A stretch of DNA of 64,000 nucleotides from Thysanoteuthis rhombus (GCA_963457665.1 OY735222.1:44060043-44124042), one strand, 5' to 3'. Shown: positions 1-12,135, counted from the first letter of the stretch. Program-made: numbers and translations. Notes: generated by a model not told the origin, from the sequence alone.

Positions 1-240
1 GTTCTTTTCATAAAGCATGTCCAAGACATCACCAACAACGACCCCAGCTAGGTTCTCGACATGGTGGTCAAGCCTTGAATCAAAAGGGTGAGCCCAGTTG
101 AAATCATAGATGTTCCAGCGGAGCCATATGCCCGAGCATTTTCATGGTCATGGACTGTTCCATCATGGATGTGATGGCCAACATACGAGAACCACTTGAT
201 CCAGGCTGCATCCAGTCTGTCCTTGAGACTGAGGGTGATT
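1..240 (-). other. unidentified open-frame remnant at window edge
   Basis: On the minus strand two open stretches follow each other with one frame change near position 120. The first contains DRLDAAWIKWFSYVG, the second VENLAGVVVGDVLDML. Base composition is less AT-rich than the flank. I do not recognise the family; a transposase or a truncated host exon are both possible, and the sequence runs off the window. Confidence 0.25.
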
Positions 241-788
241 TCTTTGAATAACCTTTTTTCATACCAAGTTGAAGATGAGTACCAAATATTATGATGAGAG
301 TGAATTTTTCTATTAAAAATATTCGTTTTTCTTTATATTATAATTTGTTCTCAATTACCTGGCACACCCTATATATAGTCGAATTCCGAGTAAAAAGACT
401 ACACCATGACCAACGATTTTGGACCCAATGATTGGCAGGTCCAAGTTTTACCGAACAACTCAATTTCTTATGCACAAAACATAAAACTTTTTTAATTCAA
501 GGGGAATAACTTACATAATACCCCAACAACTCACGACCCTTTTCTTGTATCATTTTTCTTTTGGGGTGGGATTTGAGTCACGAGCTCAGAATATCTAAAA
601 GTAGTTTTAAAACAGAATAATATATTTTTCAGCGAATCTATCAGACTTTATTTTCAAAAAAGCTAATTCAGTGGCACTGTTGCTCTGTCCAAATAATGGT
701 GTATTGGTTATGATGAACGAAGCAAATTAGCGATGATTACACACACTTGAATCGGTTCTAACAAGACTGGTTCCCATTAAGCAGAGCT

Positions 789-791
<3 letters not shown>
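241..791. other. AT-rich spacer, no gene seen
   Basis: No long open frame. The stretch at 358-376 reads CCTGGCACACCCTATATA, a wording common at ends of DNA transposons (GGCACACCCTGTATA), so the remnant to the left may be the end of such an element. This is inference only. Confidence 0.3.

Positions 792-829
<38 letters not shown>
792..829. repeat. (AT)n microsatellite
   Basis: Pure AT dinucleotide run directly upstream of a LINE A fragment. Confidence 0.95.
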
Positions 830-830
<1 letters not shown>

Positions 831-831
<1 letters not shown>

Positions 832-1258
832 CTCGATTGTCACTTATGGAGCTGAAACATGGAACCTAACCAAGAGACAGTCCTGCAAACTGAGAAGTAT
901 GCAATGCACGCATGAGAGAATCATGCTTAATCAGACATGGTGAGATCACAAGACAGCACAGTATATTAGAAAGAAAACAGGAGTCAGAAACATAATAAAT
1001 TTTATTAGAAATCTTAAATGGTAATGGGTAGGCCATGTTGCAAGAATGGCAGATAACTGATGGACATCGTGACTCACAACATGGATCCCCTGAGATAAGA
1101 TGCGAAACCAAGGCCGACAGACTATAAGATGGAGAGATGAACTAGACAAATTCAGAAAATACTGGCTCTGTGACACCCATGATAGAGAATTGTGGCGAAT
1201 CCTGAGGAAGGTCTATGTCCAACAACAGACGTTAAAAGACTGATTATGATGATGATGA

Positions 1259-1259
<1 letters not shown>
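831..1259 (+). mobile_element. LINE A 3' fragment with GAT tail
   Basis: Plus-strand remnant of the C-terminal part of an RTE-like non-LTR retrotransposon polyprotein. Readable pieces with frame breaks include VTYGAETWNLTKRQ, then the DNRWTSRLTTW-type region and DELDKFRKYWLCDTHD, ending in QTLKD and a TGA stop. The stop runs straight into a (GAT)n tail. Endonuclease and reverse transcriptase domains are absent, so the copy is heavily 5'-truncated and dead. Confidence 0.85.

Positions 1260-1350
<91 letters not shown>
1260..1350. repeat. (AT)n microsatellite
   Basis: Long AT run with one phase slip near 1326-1330. It directly continues the GAT tail of the preceding LINE A fragment. Confidence 0.95.
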
Positions 1351-1375
1351 GAAACCGAATCCAATAAAAAAAAAT

Positions 1376-1502
1376 AAGATGGAGAGATGAACTAGACGTA
1401 TTTAGAAAATACTGACTCCGCAACGCCCATGATAAAGAAATGTGGCAGATCCTGGCAAAGGTCTATGTCCAACGACAGATGTTAAAAGACTGATGATGAT
1501 GA
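1376..1502 (+). mobile_element. LINE A terminal fragment
   Basis: Repeats the last about 40 codons of LINE A (RWRDELD-like start, GLCPTTDVKRL in an alternate frame) and ends in a short GAT tail. It is a second, diverged copy of the end of the fragment just upstream, separated from it by the AT run. Confidence 0.8.
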
Positions 1503-1504
1503 AT

Positions 1505-1572
<68 letters not shown>
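1503..1572. repeat. (AC)n(AT)n compound microsatellite
   Basis: About 11 AC units followed by about 23 AT units, placed between a LINE A 3' end and a segment that recurs at 10.7 kb. Confidence 0.95.
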
Positions 1573-1574
<2 letters not shown>

Positions 1575-1712
1575 CACTTTTGGTGTCAGCCTATGAATTG
1601 ATGGGTTTTAGTACAAACCCAGCCCCATACCCATCTCTTCTATTCCGATCATCAAGTTGCTTCTTCAGTTGTTGTTGCTTCTGCTGATTTCAAAACAAAG
1701 TCCGATTTTCCC
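1573..1712 (+). repeat. segment shared with 10735-10875
   Basis: Starts TTCCACTTTTGGTGTCAGC and includes AAGTTGCTTCTTCAGTTG. The same about 140 bp occurs inverted at 10.7-10.9 kb, also just beyond a LINE A end and an AT run. It may be a SINE body, a LINE A 3' transduction or part of a larger composite element. Confidence 0.8.
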
Positions 1713-2575
1713 CGCGATTAGAGGCACTATGGCATCAGCAATAGGAACAAATCAGGCGAAATGACTGCCATTGTTTCGTTTTTAATATCTCTGGAATTGA
1801 TCTATAGAGAGACGAACCTTGATTTAATGAAATTTGTTTGTATTGGCTTACAGTTCTTATCTTTCCGGTAGAATTCCGCTATTAATCATTCGGAGATCTT
1901 CATTGTTTTCCCCAGTGTTCCAGGAAATTCCCCGATTCTATACAATTAGTGCCAACTTGTATGATTTTTAGACCACCACCACCACCACCCCGGTTACCAT
2001 TACACAAGCAATCTTATTTTCCCAGATCATAGATTAAGCATTCTAGACAAACAATGAATAAATAAATGAATAAGAAAAATAGATGAATTTATCGAAAAAA
2101 TAAAAAAAAATTGTACGGGTCACTCTCACAACTTTCTCCTAGACTGAGGAGTAGCATCGGCTTTTCTGTCATTCTCTTGTCTGTTGAGCTATAAGAATGA
2201 GACAAATGATGAAAAAAAATCATAGAGAAACAGCAGCAGGTCCAGAGTCGGATCTAGGAGACCGGCACCCCCTCCCCTGTCCGTGCAAAAGAATTTTTTT
2301 TTGATTCATATATCTAGATTAAAAAAATCCCTCAAATAAAAAACCCAAATAATCCAGACTAGTCATAGATTAACTTCAAAACCAACAATGTGTAATATCC
2401 ATTGTCTAATTAGACGGTTAGAGAAGAAAAAATTGGACCCACTTCTCCCCCTAAACCATTACTATTAAGTTGAAAAAAAATAATCAAATAATTGTAGCTT
2501 TTCACCATCAACCTTGAAGCAGTATACATCAGCTTAGGATGAAAGTTATTAATCAAAATGAGAACCTTCAGAATT
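1713..2575. other. AT-rich spacer, nothing recognised
   Basis: No supportable gene. Contains a short CCA run near 1975-1990 and several A tracts. Confidence 0.5.
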
Positions 2576-2579
2576 TACA

Positions 2580-3490
2580 CATGTCTGCTTACTTTGAACA
2601 AGTCCATTTATTCTGGAAGCATAGAATTCTAGGGTTCTGGAACCAATGAATTCTTCGAAGGCTGCCGCTTGGTTTTTGAAGACTTTCCCTTGCGGGAAGA
2701 GCTCTAAATCCTTGAAAAAGTAATCGTCGGTCGGAACGAGGTCTGATGGGTAGGTTTGGTGAGGTTATGTTTTGTTGCGTAGTTCGTTCAATGTCGGAGA
2801 GGTCGTTCGCACGACGTGTGGTCGGGCTTTGTCATGGAGAAGATTTGGTGCTTTTTGATTGACAGATATTGGACGTTTAGGTCCTTGGTACATTTCGTCG
2901 ATTTCCTACCAAGACTTCTTTATTGTGATGATTTCGCCTGGACCCAAGAATTTTTAGTGGATGCCACTTGCCGACCAACACACAGTGGTCGTAATTTTCT
3001 TCCGATTCTGGTTTGGTTTGGGGAAGTTATCTGGCGCTTTGCATCTCACCAACCACTGCGCGGAATGCAGTCGATTGTTGTACAGAATCAATTTTTCAAC
3101 ACATGTCAGAAAGAGATCAAGGGACGGGCTGTTTTTATTACACAATAGAAGCACAGAGCAGACTTCGTAAAAGCGATTTTTATTTCAGTTCGACTCATTT
3201 TTCTGGCATTTTTACTTTTCCAATTTTGTGCAAATGTCGAACAATTGTCGAGTGATCCGTGTTCAGTTCCTCTGCAGTCTCCCAACTTGTTTTACGAGGA
3301 TACACTTTGATAATGGATTCCAATTGCATGTCTTCAATCTCTCGGGGATTTCTACTCACCTCTTTATCTTCAGAGCTCTCTTTCTGGCACCAATGTTGTT
3401 CTGTATGCTTGTTGAAGGTCCCTTAGCCAAAAGTCCATGTTGCAAGCAGTTTCCGCTATTTTTCGTCCAATTTTGAACTAATGCAACAAA
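2580..3490 (-). mobile_element. mariner transposase relic
   Basis: Minus-strand decayed mariner-type transposase. In order: an HTH region reading NTDHSTIVRHLHKIGKVK (about 3190-3300); NNRLHSAQWL and NFPKPNQNRKKITTTVCWSA (about 2960-3100); LLHDKARPH (about 2830); PTDDYFFKDLELFPQGK (about 2700); and the C-terminal FEEFIGSRTLEFYASRING. These follow the usual mariner order. Several frameshifts and stops break it. The expected first catalytic Asp of the TGDEKW-type motif is Val here (TCVEKL, about 3098-3100), while the LLHD and PTD aspartates remain. Confidence 0.9.
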
Positions 3491-4654
3491 ACTGCTCGGA
3501 ATTGTTATTTTCAGCTTCAAATAGAGCAGAAGAAATGGTGGAAAGAAGAGAAAAACCACGATTTAAAATAGTATATTCCATGGAAATACTTAAATAATAC
3601 TTTATTCCAAATATAAGCATCAAAATCCGAAATAACAAAAAGCACAATTATTTTTGCACCAAACCAAATCCTACTTCAACTACTACTACAAGATCCTGAT
3701 GTCTCAGTAGTAGCACGGAAAATGATTCCCCTAAGTATAGACCCGCCTAATCTATATCAACTATCGTGGTATTCCAGAGAGAAAATATTTTGTCACGATA
3801 TCTAAGATGTGGATGAGTACTTAAGATTATTACTATGAGGTGAATATTAGTAGCCTGGGTCGTAATTCGAACTTGATTTGCTGATTCCGTTGTCTGTGCG
3901 AGTAATTGTAACACAGCTTGGCACCTCTATACTACAGTAATATAATGAAAGTCTCACATAATTGTTATGCTCTTTCGAAATGAAAAAACAAAGAGTTCCG
4001 TGTATTAAACAAACTAACTTATGCTTTTTTCTAACACTTTTCATCTGCGACAAAAGACGACAGTTCTCCGGTAGCCAGAATGTTTTTCTCTCTGACTTTT
4101 TTGTATTGGTTGACAGCGTTCGTAAAAAAGGAAGGATAGAGAGAGTGGGCAAAAGAGGAGAAATGTTTTGTTTTGTTTTTTTTACGTCACACTTCGTCGT
4201 ACATGTTTGTTTGTTTTTTTCTAATCTATGTTTTGACTTTTAGGCTTCTTTGCATTATTGCGTTTTTTTTTTCTCTTTAGTCAACGAGAAAAAAGAAATG
4301 ATACATTGGTAGAAGAAACATCTGCTTCAGCTCCTATATCTAACAAAACTTATGACATTCGGTTTCGAAGGCGCAGTAAAAGCTTTGTTCGAGGGAAAAA
4401 ATGATATGTACCAATAAATCTGTATGAAACATAACGCCAGGGGCGTATGGTACTATCTTAAATGTGCCGTGTACTTCAGATGTATAAAAACACAAAAATA
4501 TTTCATTTTCTGTAAAAAAAAAAAAATGTTTCAGTGCAATGTAGGGAAGTAGGCCCCGATTGTGATTCGTAACTTTTCACACACCCTTGCTCATCCGATG
4601 TTACAAACGGCGGACAAATAGAGAAGTAGCATTTCAAAGGGAATTATGAATCAC
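3491..4654. other. AT-rich spacer, nothing recognised
   Basis: No supported gene. It may hold the outer end of the mariner element (a TTTTTGCACCAAACC stretch near 3650) but I cannot confirm an inverted repeat. The short open frames here are not distinguishable from chance. Confidence 0.4.
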
Positions 4655-4878
4655 TACCATCTGCATATATATTTGTTTGGGGGGATCAATTAAAAAGTGA
4701 AAAAAAGTGGTGATCAATGAATAAATTAGTTCCGTCCCTTTCCTGCCAACGATCACTAAAAAAAGGTCTGAATTTTTTTTAAAAACTTGCACAAGCTTAT
4801 AACCAGTTTAGGATAAACTTACATAGCATATTGAATCCCACTTGAAAACCTGTTTTGAAAGGAATTTTCACCAACTAA
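4655..4878 (-). repeat. family P repeat, partial
   Basis: Matches the inner part of P on the minus strand: GTGATCAATGAATAAATTAG, CGATCACT, then TTTAGGATAAACTTACATAG. These are the same blocks, in order, as at 11.7-12.1 kb. Confidence 0.75.
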
Positions 4879-4984
4879 AAAACAATTCTGCGACTCATTG
4901 AGGAAGTGTGTGTGTACAAAATTTCAATTTCTACTACGAACGGAAAGACAGAGCAATGTCTTTGGATGGATAGATTTATATATG

Positions 4985-4986
<2 letters not shown>

Positions 4987-5076
<90 letters not shown>

Positions 5077-5097
5077 CCTCCCTCTGTGTGTGTCTTG

Positions 5098-5175
<78 letters not shown>

Positions 5176-5200
5176 ATGTGTGTGTGTGTGTGTATGTGTA

Positions 5201-5231
<31 letters not shown>
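4987..5231. repeat. compound microsatellite cluster
   Basis: In order: (TC)n 4987-5038, (TATC)n 5039-5075, (TA)n 5099-5154, (TG)n with TATG interruptions 5155-5209, (AG)n to 5231. Low-complexity frames through it are artefacts. Confidence 0.95.
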
Positions 5232-5233
<2 letters not shown>

Positions 5234-5584
5234 GTGTATGGGGAAGTTTTATTAATATCTATTGATTTATCTCTCTCTATATGTCTACTAGATCTAAGCG
5301 AGAGGACATGAATAACCGATTTCAGATGTTGTTTTATTTTTGTTTTTTAAACAATCCCCTACCTCACCACCCCCGTTTTGAATGTCAGAAGCTTTGCGGA
5401 GTTTTATGTTCAAAAGGTAGATTTCGGTTTATGGGAACAGCCGGTTATTGCGGTACTGTTAACGGGAATTCACTTTATTAATCTATATTAATTTATCACT
5501 ACCTACCTATATACCTATAGTGCACAAAACACTTCAATAGATTGAACGTTCCCTCTAACCTATCATCACCTATCTACTTTAAAC

Positions 5585-6300
5585 AGCAGCAGCCTTTTAA
5601 CGTCCATCATTGGATATATACCTTCCCCAGGATTCGTCACACCTTTCTATTATCGTTGCAGAACTTATCTAGTTCCTCATACTAGCTTATATTTTGCCGG
5701 CCACAGTTTTGCATATGGTCTTTTAGGATCCACTTATGAGTCGTAATGTCCAGCAATTGTCTGAAATTCTTGCAACAAGACCAGCCCATTTCTATTAGAG
5801 TTTTTGATTGATTTTACGATGTATCTGATTTCTCCACCCATGTAATGTGTTGTCTTGTGATATCTTCACGTGATGTTAAGCACGACCGTCTCTCGACCAT
5901 GTTGCATGGTTCTTAATTTGAGAGCCAATTGTTTGATTAGGTTCCAGATTCCAGCTCCATATGTGACTATCGGGAGGATGTATTGATTGTCACAGTGGAC
6001 ACTTCTTTTAAAAACTAATAGGATCTTTTTTTCCTCTCAATTGCTTAGCTTGTTCTACCGGAAGCTTGTCAGCCGGGAGTAATTATTTGTTTTCTTTCAT
6101 TTCTTCTTCTGCGGATTAAGACCCACTAGAACAGGTTCCTTGGAACTTAATATTCCATGGGCTGCGCTCGGAATAGCACCATTTTCATTAAATATCTATT
6201 TAGTATTGAATAACTGCTCAGAGTTCTAGATCAAAAGTACACTATCAAGTACGCTATTCACCCGTCTGTTTATTCATTTGTGTAACTCTCAGCCAGGACA
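5585..6300 (-). mobile_element. LINE A copy with extra 5' segment, duplicated at 23.5 kb
   Basis: Minus-strand LINE A C-terminal relic (3' end at 5585-5620, CAGCAGCAGCCTTTTAACG). From about 6100 to 6300 it continues into a segment not found in other LINE A copies (for example GGAACTTAATATTCCATGGG). Both parts are repeated with few differences at 23.5-24.24 kb; similarity stops at TAACTCTCAG in both. Confidence 0.85.
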
Positions 6301-6304
6301 GTCA

Positions 6305-6680
6305 AAGTTTTCTAATGGATTCTATGATATTCCTGACTCCTGTTTTTTTTTTCTTATATACTGAGCTGTTTTGTTATCCCTCCATGTGATGCTGAGCATG
6401 ATTCTCTCACGAGTATGTGTGCATAGTTCTTAGTTTGAGGGTAAATCTTTTGGTCTGGTTCCATGTTTCAGCTCCCTAGGTGACTCCTGGGAGAATGCAT
6501 CGATTACAAACCCTTCTTTTTAAAACTAATGAGATTTTCTAGTTCTTGGAGGTTTAGCTTGCTTTGCCGAAAGCTTGCCATCCTAGGGTGATTTATTGCT
6601 TGATGTCTTTTGAGAATTCAATAGAGATTTGTTATCATAGGTAGATGTGGTAGTCTGCCTTATGCGGGTCTGCTTTCTGT
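6305..6680 (-). mobile_element. LINE A fragment
   Basis: Minus-strand piece lying just 5' of the previous copy. It covers the region LGWQAFGKAS through LKRRVCNRCILP and the AQHHMEG-like segment, with stops. It lacks the last part of the ORF and the tail. Confidence 0.75.
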
Positions 6681-7019
6681 CTTGGTATCAAGTAATACTC
6701 TCTCCTTTGTATGTTCCATGGTTTATCAGTTGAAGAGTCAATATTTTAGCCAGGTTCCATGTTCCCGTTCCTTTGTTGGGAGCTGAACTCGCACCAACTT
6801 ATACAGCAGCTACAGCTCGTTATTTGCGACATCAATATCCGCCTGGGGATTGAAAAAATGATCTTGTGGTTGTTCCTGAGTCCCTATGAATATTAATGGG
6901 AAGCTAATAATGAAGACTGCAGAGAAAAGACGCTAAAATTCATCCGCCTTGTGCATACACACCGATTCACAATCCCATGCATTTCATTGACAGCGATTCG
7001 CACGAGCCAGATATCTAAG

Positions 7020-7225
7020 GGCATTTGTTCTTGGTTTGCCTCGCACAGTTATCAGTGAATATTCAATCCTACCCAACTTGGAGAAAATGATTGTAAAAAC
7101 CACGCCTCGAATAGACCTTTAGCTTGTAAATTTCAAAAAATGGTCACAGGGCGTAATCCACTTCGTTATATTTGAAGAAATCTTAAAACTATAAAGGCCA
7201 CACGAAGAAAACTGCTAAAATAGAA
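7020..7225 (+). repeat. family R repeat, partial
   Basis: Shares CTTGTAAATTTCAA, GTAATCCACTTCGTTATATT and GAAGAAAACTGCTAAAAT with copies at 8.3 and 13.5 kb. Non-coding; identity unknown. Confidence 0.7.
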
Positions 7226-8299
7226 AGACAGATTGAGAGACAGAAAGTAGCGGTTAGTTTTTTATTGTGACCCTGAACTATTGTAAAAAAATAATAACTC
7301 ACGAGGTTGAATCTCTCCACAACCCAACATGCATGATTAATCTAAAATATATCATTATCTGAGATAGGGGTTTTCAGCTAGTCGATCATAGATCTGTCAG
7401 ACCTCCGGTAAAATGAAATAGTCACCATGTTTCTCTTTACCAAAGACGTTTCTGAGACAGTTTGACCGATAGAATGATTGAGTTAAAGCGAAAGAGAGGT
7501 TTCAACCAATCATCGTTGAGAAGGTTTATTTTTTTTTTCGGGTCTCAAGTTGTTATACCGATCGCCATTACGTTTGAAATAAAGGTCCAGTTTTGCATAA
7601 TAGTTACAGGGGGAGAGAAAAAAGTAAAGCAAGATAACATAGTGGCGATCTTCTAATCTTTTTCATCTACTTTTGATAAAAACATTTACAACGATTTCTT
7701 GGCGCTTGAAATTACGGGGGCTATTTTTTCCTTCTTCGAAAACAACTTGAGAGTAACGGGAAGAAATAACACTGTTGAATAAATCAACCAAGTCATCGTT
7801 AAAATTGTTATTTTCTAATTTAGGAGCTTGGTTGTTGTTAATTTTTCACTCATGACATTTCTGGCTTCGAAAAGGAGTGGATTTTAGCAACAACAAAATA
7901 TATAATACACCAACGAAGAAATAGAGTATTCACTGAATGAATAAAAAATAATAATGGCTGCAAATCCCCCCATAATGACTGCAGGAACAGACAGAGTTGT
8001 CAGTTAGAAAACAGAAAAATGATATAGTTTAAAGCTCACTCGATGCCTGCTTTTGTTTAAAACTGACTCGATTCTCTTTTTTTTTTTTGTTGCTGTTGTT
8101 GTTGTTGTTGTTGTTGTTGTTTTGTGCGGTCTAAAAGCAGTCAAATATTTTTGGAGACTAAAACTTTGGAGCCGGGCGAATTCATTCAGAAATTTTCTTC
8201 GTATGCCATCTCTTGACTTCTTGCATTGATTTATATATTTTTTATTTTTTTTTAAATATTTTAGAAGCCCCCAGTAGACCCTTTTTTTTCTAAGATTCG
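7226..8299. other. AT-rich spacer with (TTG)n
   Basis: No supported gene. A (TTG)n run lies at about 8091-8122. Confidence 0.5.
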
Positions 8300-8700
8300 A
8301 AAAAATAAATCGTTCCGAATCTGTCCCTGGGTCAGATAATTATGCATATTAAATTAGGTTCAATTTTACCCAAGTTGACGGAAATAATTAGAAGGCACCC
8401 CATGAATATTAGCTTGTAAATTTCAATATTGATCAAAGACTTAATCCACTTTGTTATATTTGAAAGAAAAAATATTGAAAGTATAAAGATCCCCGGAAGA
8501 AAACGGTTAAAATTGAGTTTCGCATTCTAGTTATATGTAAATAGACACAACACTCTAAACCCTTTCAGAAATTCATATTCAGAAAATCAAAGAGTCTAAA
8601 TATTCCTCCGTATTTAAAGATAACGCATGGCAAAATTGTTTGAGATGCAGGAATGTACAACCAGGGTTCAAGGGGGTGGATAGACAGACAAACATTATCA
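8300..8700 (+). repeat. family R repeat, longest copy
   Basis: Contains AATTATGCATATTAAATTAG, CTTGTAAATTTCAATATTG, AATCCACTTTGTTATATTTG and CCCCGGAAGAAAACGGTTAA in order, then AAACCCTTTCAG. It matches 13480-13765 over most of its length. Confidence 0.75.
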
Positions 8701-10189
8701 GTTGTTCAATATAGATAGAACATTTTCAAATCCAAATAGAGGAAATTAATGATGCTTTCGAAAATCGTACTTTCATACAGGATTACGTTTCTCAAATTCA
8801 TTTTTCTAAATAAATACGGTATTTCCCGACGTGGAGGTTGCCTCGGACTCCAGAACGCTTCGGTCTTCTGGATGTATCCAAATTTCAACTTTCAATATTT
8901 CAGGAAAAGACAACAAGTACAAGCTTTGCTGCGCTAGGGTCCAGCTCCCTTGCTACATTAAGATCTAAAACGTGAACAAAACAGAATTGATTTCTCAATA
9001 CAATATTATTCCCAAACTATGGGTCCCATTTCAACTCTATTATCAGTGGTTCATGTAATGAAACAAGTCGACCGAAGTTGAGAGAGTAAGTTCTTCATCA
9101 GTTTCTACGCACGCAACTCTTATCTGTGCCGTCATGATGTCACAGATTTTCGGCGAGGTCATTGTCAGTATTGTGTCAAACGGAAATAAAGTCAAAATTC
9201 ATATAGTAGGAACTTGACAAAAAAAAACAGAATTAAAATAGAATAGGCCGATGTAAGAAGTAACCTTTCGTCTGCAGGATGCAGTGTGAACTCGGGAGAC
9301 TTATTTCAGTGACAAAATAACGGCTGCAATGCTGGGGTATACAGTAATTTGTGTTTTAAAAGAAGACTTCTAGGGTATATCCCTTATTCAAAAACACTGA
9401 ATGAGTTTAATAGTACATCAGTTCTACTTGTTAATGTCGCTGATACATATCCCCATCATTTCTGATCAATATAGCGTGAGGTTTTGATCTCATGGGGGAT
9501 GGGGTCCTCGTGTAATCATTGATTATGATCGATCAAGGTTATCAATACCACCCATTACAGTTGCACTATTTCAGCCATTCCACCGGTAGAAGCTGGCCTC
9601 CTTCCAACTGATAACTAATTATATTCTCTTCTCGGGCTATGACTATATTAATATAGCCTGAATTAATAATAAATGATATTTCTGTATTGGTGTCAGCGTT
9701 CGTTCAACAAACACAGGTCATCGTTAAGTGATGAGTCCAATAACAACGTTTTCAAACCCTTGTGTGTAGTCATTTTAGTTCTTTTTGTCAGAAATCAAAC
9801 GTTTCCCATGGTTATCTGTAGTCTTCAATGAGAAAATTCTCAGAGTCGCCATAACAGAGGAAGGAGAGTCTTTGGCATACACGGAGTTTCCAGCCGTCGA
9901 AATTGAATCATTTCAATGGAGCTAATTTTGCCACCTCACCATCTGTTCCGAATACTTTCTGGTTTCAGATTTCTTTCATGAATTCTCGTATTTCTTGTAT
10001 TCATGCGATTTTATTAGTTAAAATTTCACACCAGTGCATATCTGATGTCGAGAAATGGCACTTAACTAAAAAGAAATGAGAGAATTCATAAGAAAAAATT
10101 ATATTTTATACTTTTCGGCGTACGCACACACAAATAGCAAAAATGCTTTGCAAACTCTATACTCAAGGGTGGAAGTCAAAAGCTCAAGC
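8701..10189. other. spacer, nothing recognised
   Basis: No supported gene. A short AT palindrome occurs near 9635-9658 (GGCTAT ... ATAGCC). Confidence 0.45.
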
Positions 10190-10612
10190 TTTAAGAACAA
10201 AAAAAATCCCGATCGTTTTCAAAAGAATGATCTACAACCGATGCACCCGGCTGATAGTCACCTATGGAGCTGAAACATGGAACCTAACCAAATGATTAAT
10301 CTTCAAACTTAGGACCATGCAAAGAATAATATCCATGCAGCGACACTTGGGGAGATCACACAACAACACGGTATATTAGAGAGAAAACAGGAGTCAGGGA
10401 TATGAAAGAATCCATTTGAAAAGTTTAACGGCAATGGGCTGGTTACGTTGCAAAAATGTATGACAACCGCTGGACATCACAACTGGTGCGAGGAACTAGA
10501 CAAGTTCAGAAAATATTGGCCCCACGACGTCCGTGATAAAGAGGTCTGACGAATCCTGAGGAAGGTATATGTCCAATGACGGACGCCAAAAGGAGGAGGA
10601 AGAGGAGGAGGG

Positions 10613-10690
<78 letters not shown>
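10190..10690 (+). mobile_element. LINE A fragment with long GAT tail
   Basis: Plus-strand relic beginning at the KRRVYNQ-like region, through VTYGAETWNLTK, to the ORF end. The DHMRNRGR-like stretch is deleted near 10484. The GAT tail (about 10613-10690) is expanded, giving poly-Asp or poly-Ser frames that are not genes. Confidence 0.85.
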
Positions 10691-10694
<4 letters not shown>

Positions 10695-10734
10695 TTTCCT
10701 CTTCTCTTACGGTCTTTAAATTGCAATTCCATTC

Positions 10735-10872
10735 TCGAAAATCAGACTTTGTTTAGATAGCAACAGAAGCAACAACAACTGAAGAAGCAACTTGATTATC
10801 GGAATAAAATAGCTGGGTATAGGGCTGGGTTTGTATTAAAACCAATGAACTCATAAGCTGACACCAAAAGTG

Positions 10873-10875
<3 letters not shown>
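10735..10875 (-). repeat. segment shared with 1573-1712
   Basis: Inverted copy of the about 140-bp segment at 1.57-1.71 kb. It sits in the same relation to a LINE A 3' end and an AT run. Confidence 0.8.

Positions 10876-10944
<69 letters not shown>
10876..10944. repeat. (AT)n microsatellite
   Basis: About 34 AT units between the LINE A 3' end (minus) and the shared segment. Confidence 0.95.
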
Positions 10945-10946
<2 letters not shown>

Positions 10947-11615
10947 TCACCAATTTTTTAACGTCCGTCGTTGGACATAGACCCTCCCTGAAATCAGCCA
11001 CATTTCTTTATCATGGGCGTTGCAGAGCCAGTATTTTCTGAATATGTCTAGTTCATCTCTCCATCTTGTTTTTTATCGGCCTCGATTTCGCATGTGATCT
11101 ATAGGGATCCATATTGTGAGATGTGATGTCCATCGGTTGTCTTTAATTCTCGCAACATGACCAGCCCATTGCCATTTGAGTTTCCTAATGGATTCTATGA
11201 TGTCTCGACCGACCCAGTTTTCTTTCTGATATATTATGCTGTCTTGTGATCCCTCCATGTGAGGTTGAGCATGATTCTTTCATGTGCACGTTGCATGCTT
11301 CTCAGTTTGCAGGTTTGTCTCTTGGTTAAGTTCTATGTTTCAGCTCCATAAGTGACTATCGGGAGAATGCATTGGTTGTATACTCTTCTTTTAAGGGTTA
11401 TTGGGATCGTCTGGTTTTTGAAGGCTGAGCTTGCTTTGTCGAAAGCTTGCCATCCTAGGGTGATTCTCCGCTCGATTTCTTCTTCTTTCGGGGATTTCAT
11501 TGAGATTTGCTGTCCTAAGTAGATATAGTGGTCTACTTTCCCCATTTTTAAATCTTCACCATACGTATAAAAGCAAAGTTTTTTTCTCAAGTATGACAGA
11601 CGGTCGGACAAGTTG
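10945..11615 (-). mobile_element. LINE A copy, among the longest C-terminal regions
   Basis: Minus strand. An open 92-codon stretch (11333-11611) reads VDHYIYLGQQISMK, ERRITLGWQAFDKASSAFK, LKRRVYNQCILPIVTYGAET. It continues in a shifted frame through IRKLKWQWAGHVARIKDNRW (11073-11258) to CPTTDVKKL at the 3' end. This gives the clearest view of the LINE A C-terminal sequence. Start and RT core are missing. Confidence 0.9.
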
Positions 11616-11704
11616 ACTATTATAATATTGACTTCAATAGAAAGAAATAGCGGGTAACAATTTTGCTAAATTATGGTAACAGACCAACAAATATTCAGAG
11701 ACAG

Positions 11705-12135
11705 ATCTCATTTGTCACTCAATAAAAATTGTCGAGTGACCATCTTTCCGAAGCATACTGTGTTGGAAGAGATTGGGAAATGATGTGATCAATGAATAAA
11801 TTATTCTTCTCCCCTTTTTTCGGGAGGGGGGTGATCACTATCACTGTCGGACACAAAATAAGTGCATAATTTAGTATAAACTTACATCATAAATTGCCTC
11901 TCACTCCACTCAAATCATATTTTGGGTGGAAAACTTTACACATATATATTGACCTTTTTTTTTCTTTGCATTATAAGGGATGGATGCTTGGATTTCTAGT
12001 AACCTAGTTCCGTTGGCGTAGCTTGTTCACACGATATATGCATAGCCAGCTGGTCAGCCAGACCAACTTAAGAACTGGAGAAATCTATGTTGATGTTGAC
12101 GAATTTGGTTGACGTTTTCTGATTGGGTTTGTTGG
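11705..12135 (-). repeat. family P repeat, near full length
   Basis: Minus strand. Read in P orientation it runs from the CAACCAAATTC and TCTCCAGTTCTTAAG region (about 12100) through TTTATACTAAATTATGCAC and AGTGATCACCCC to GAGTGACAAATGAG at 11710. Together with 56.2 kb it defines a unit of about 400-430 bp with no open frame. Confidence 0.8.

Noticed and set aside
10496-10760. poly-Ser and poly-Asp frames
   Set aside because: Expanded GAT tail of a LINE A copy read in different frames.
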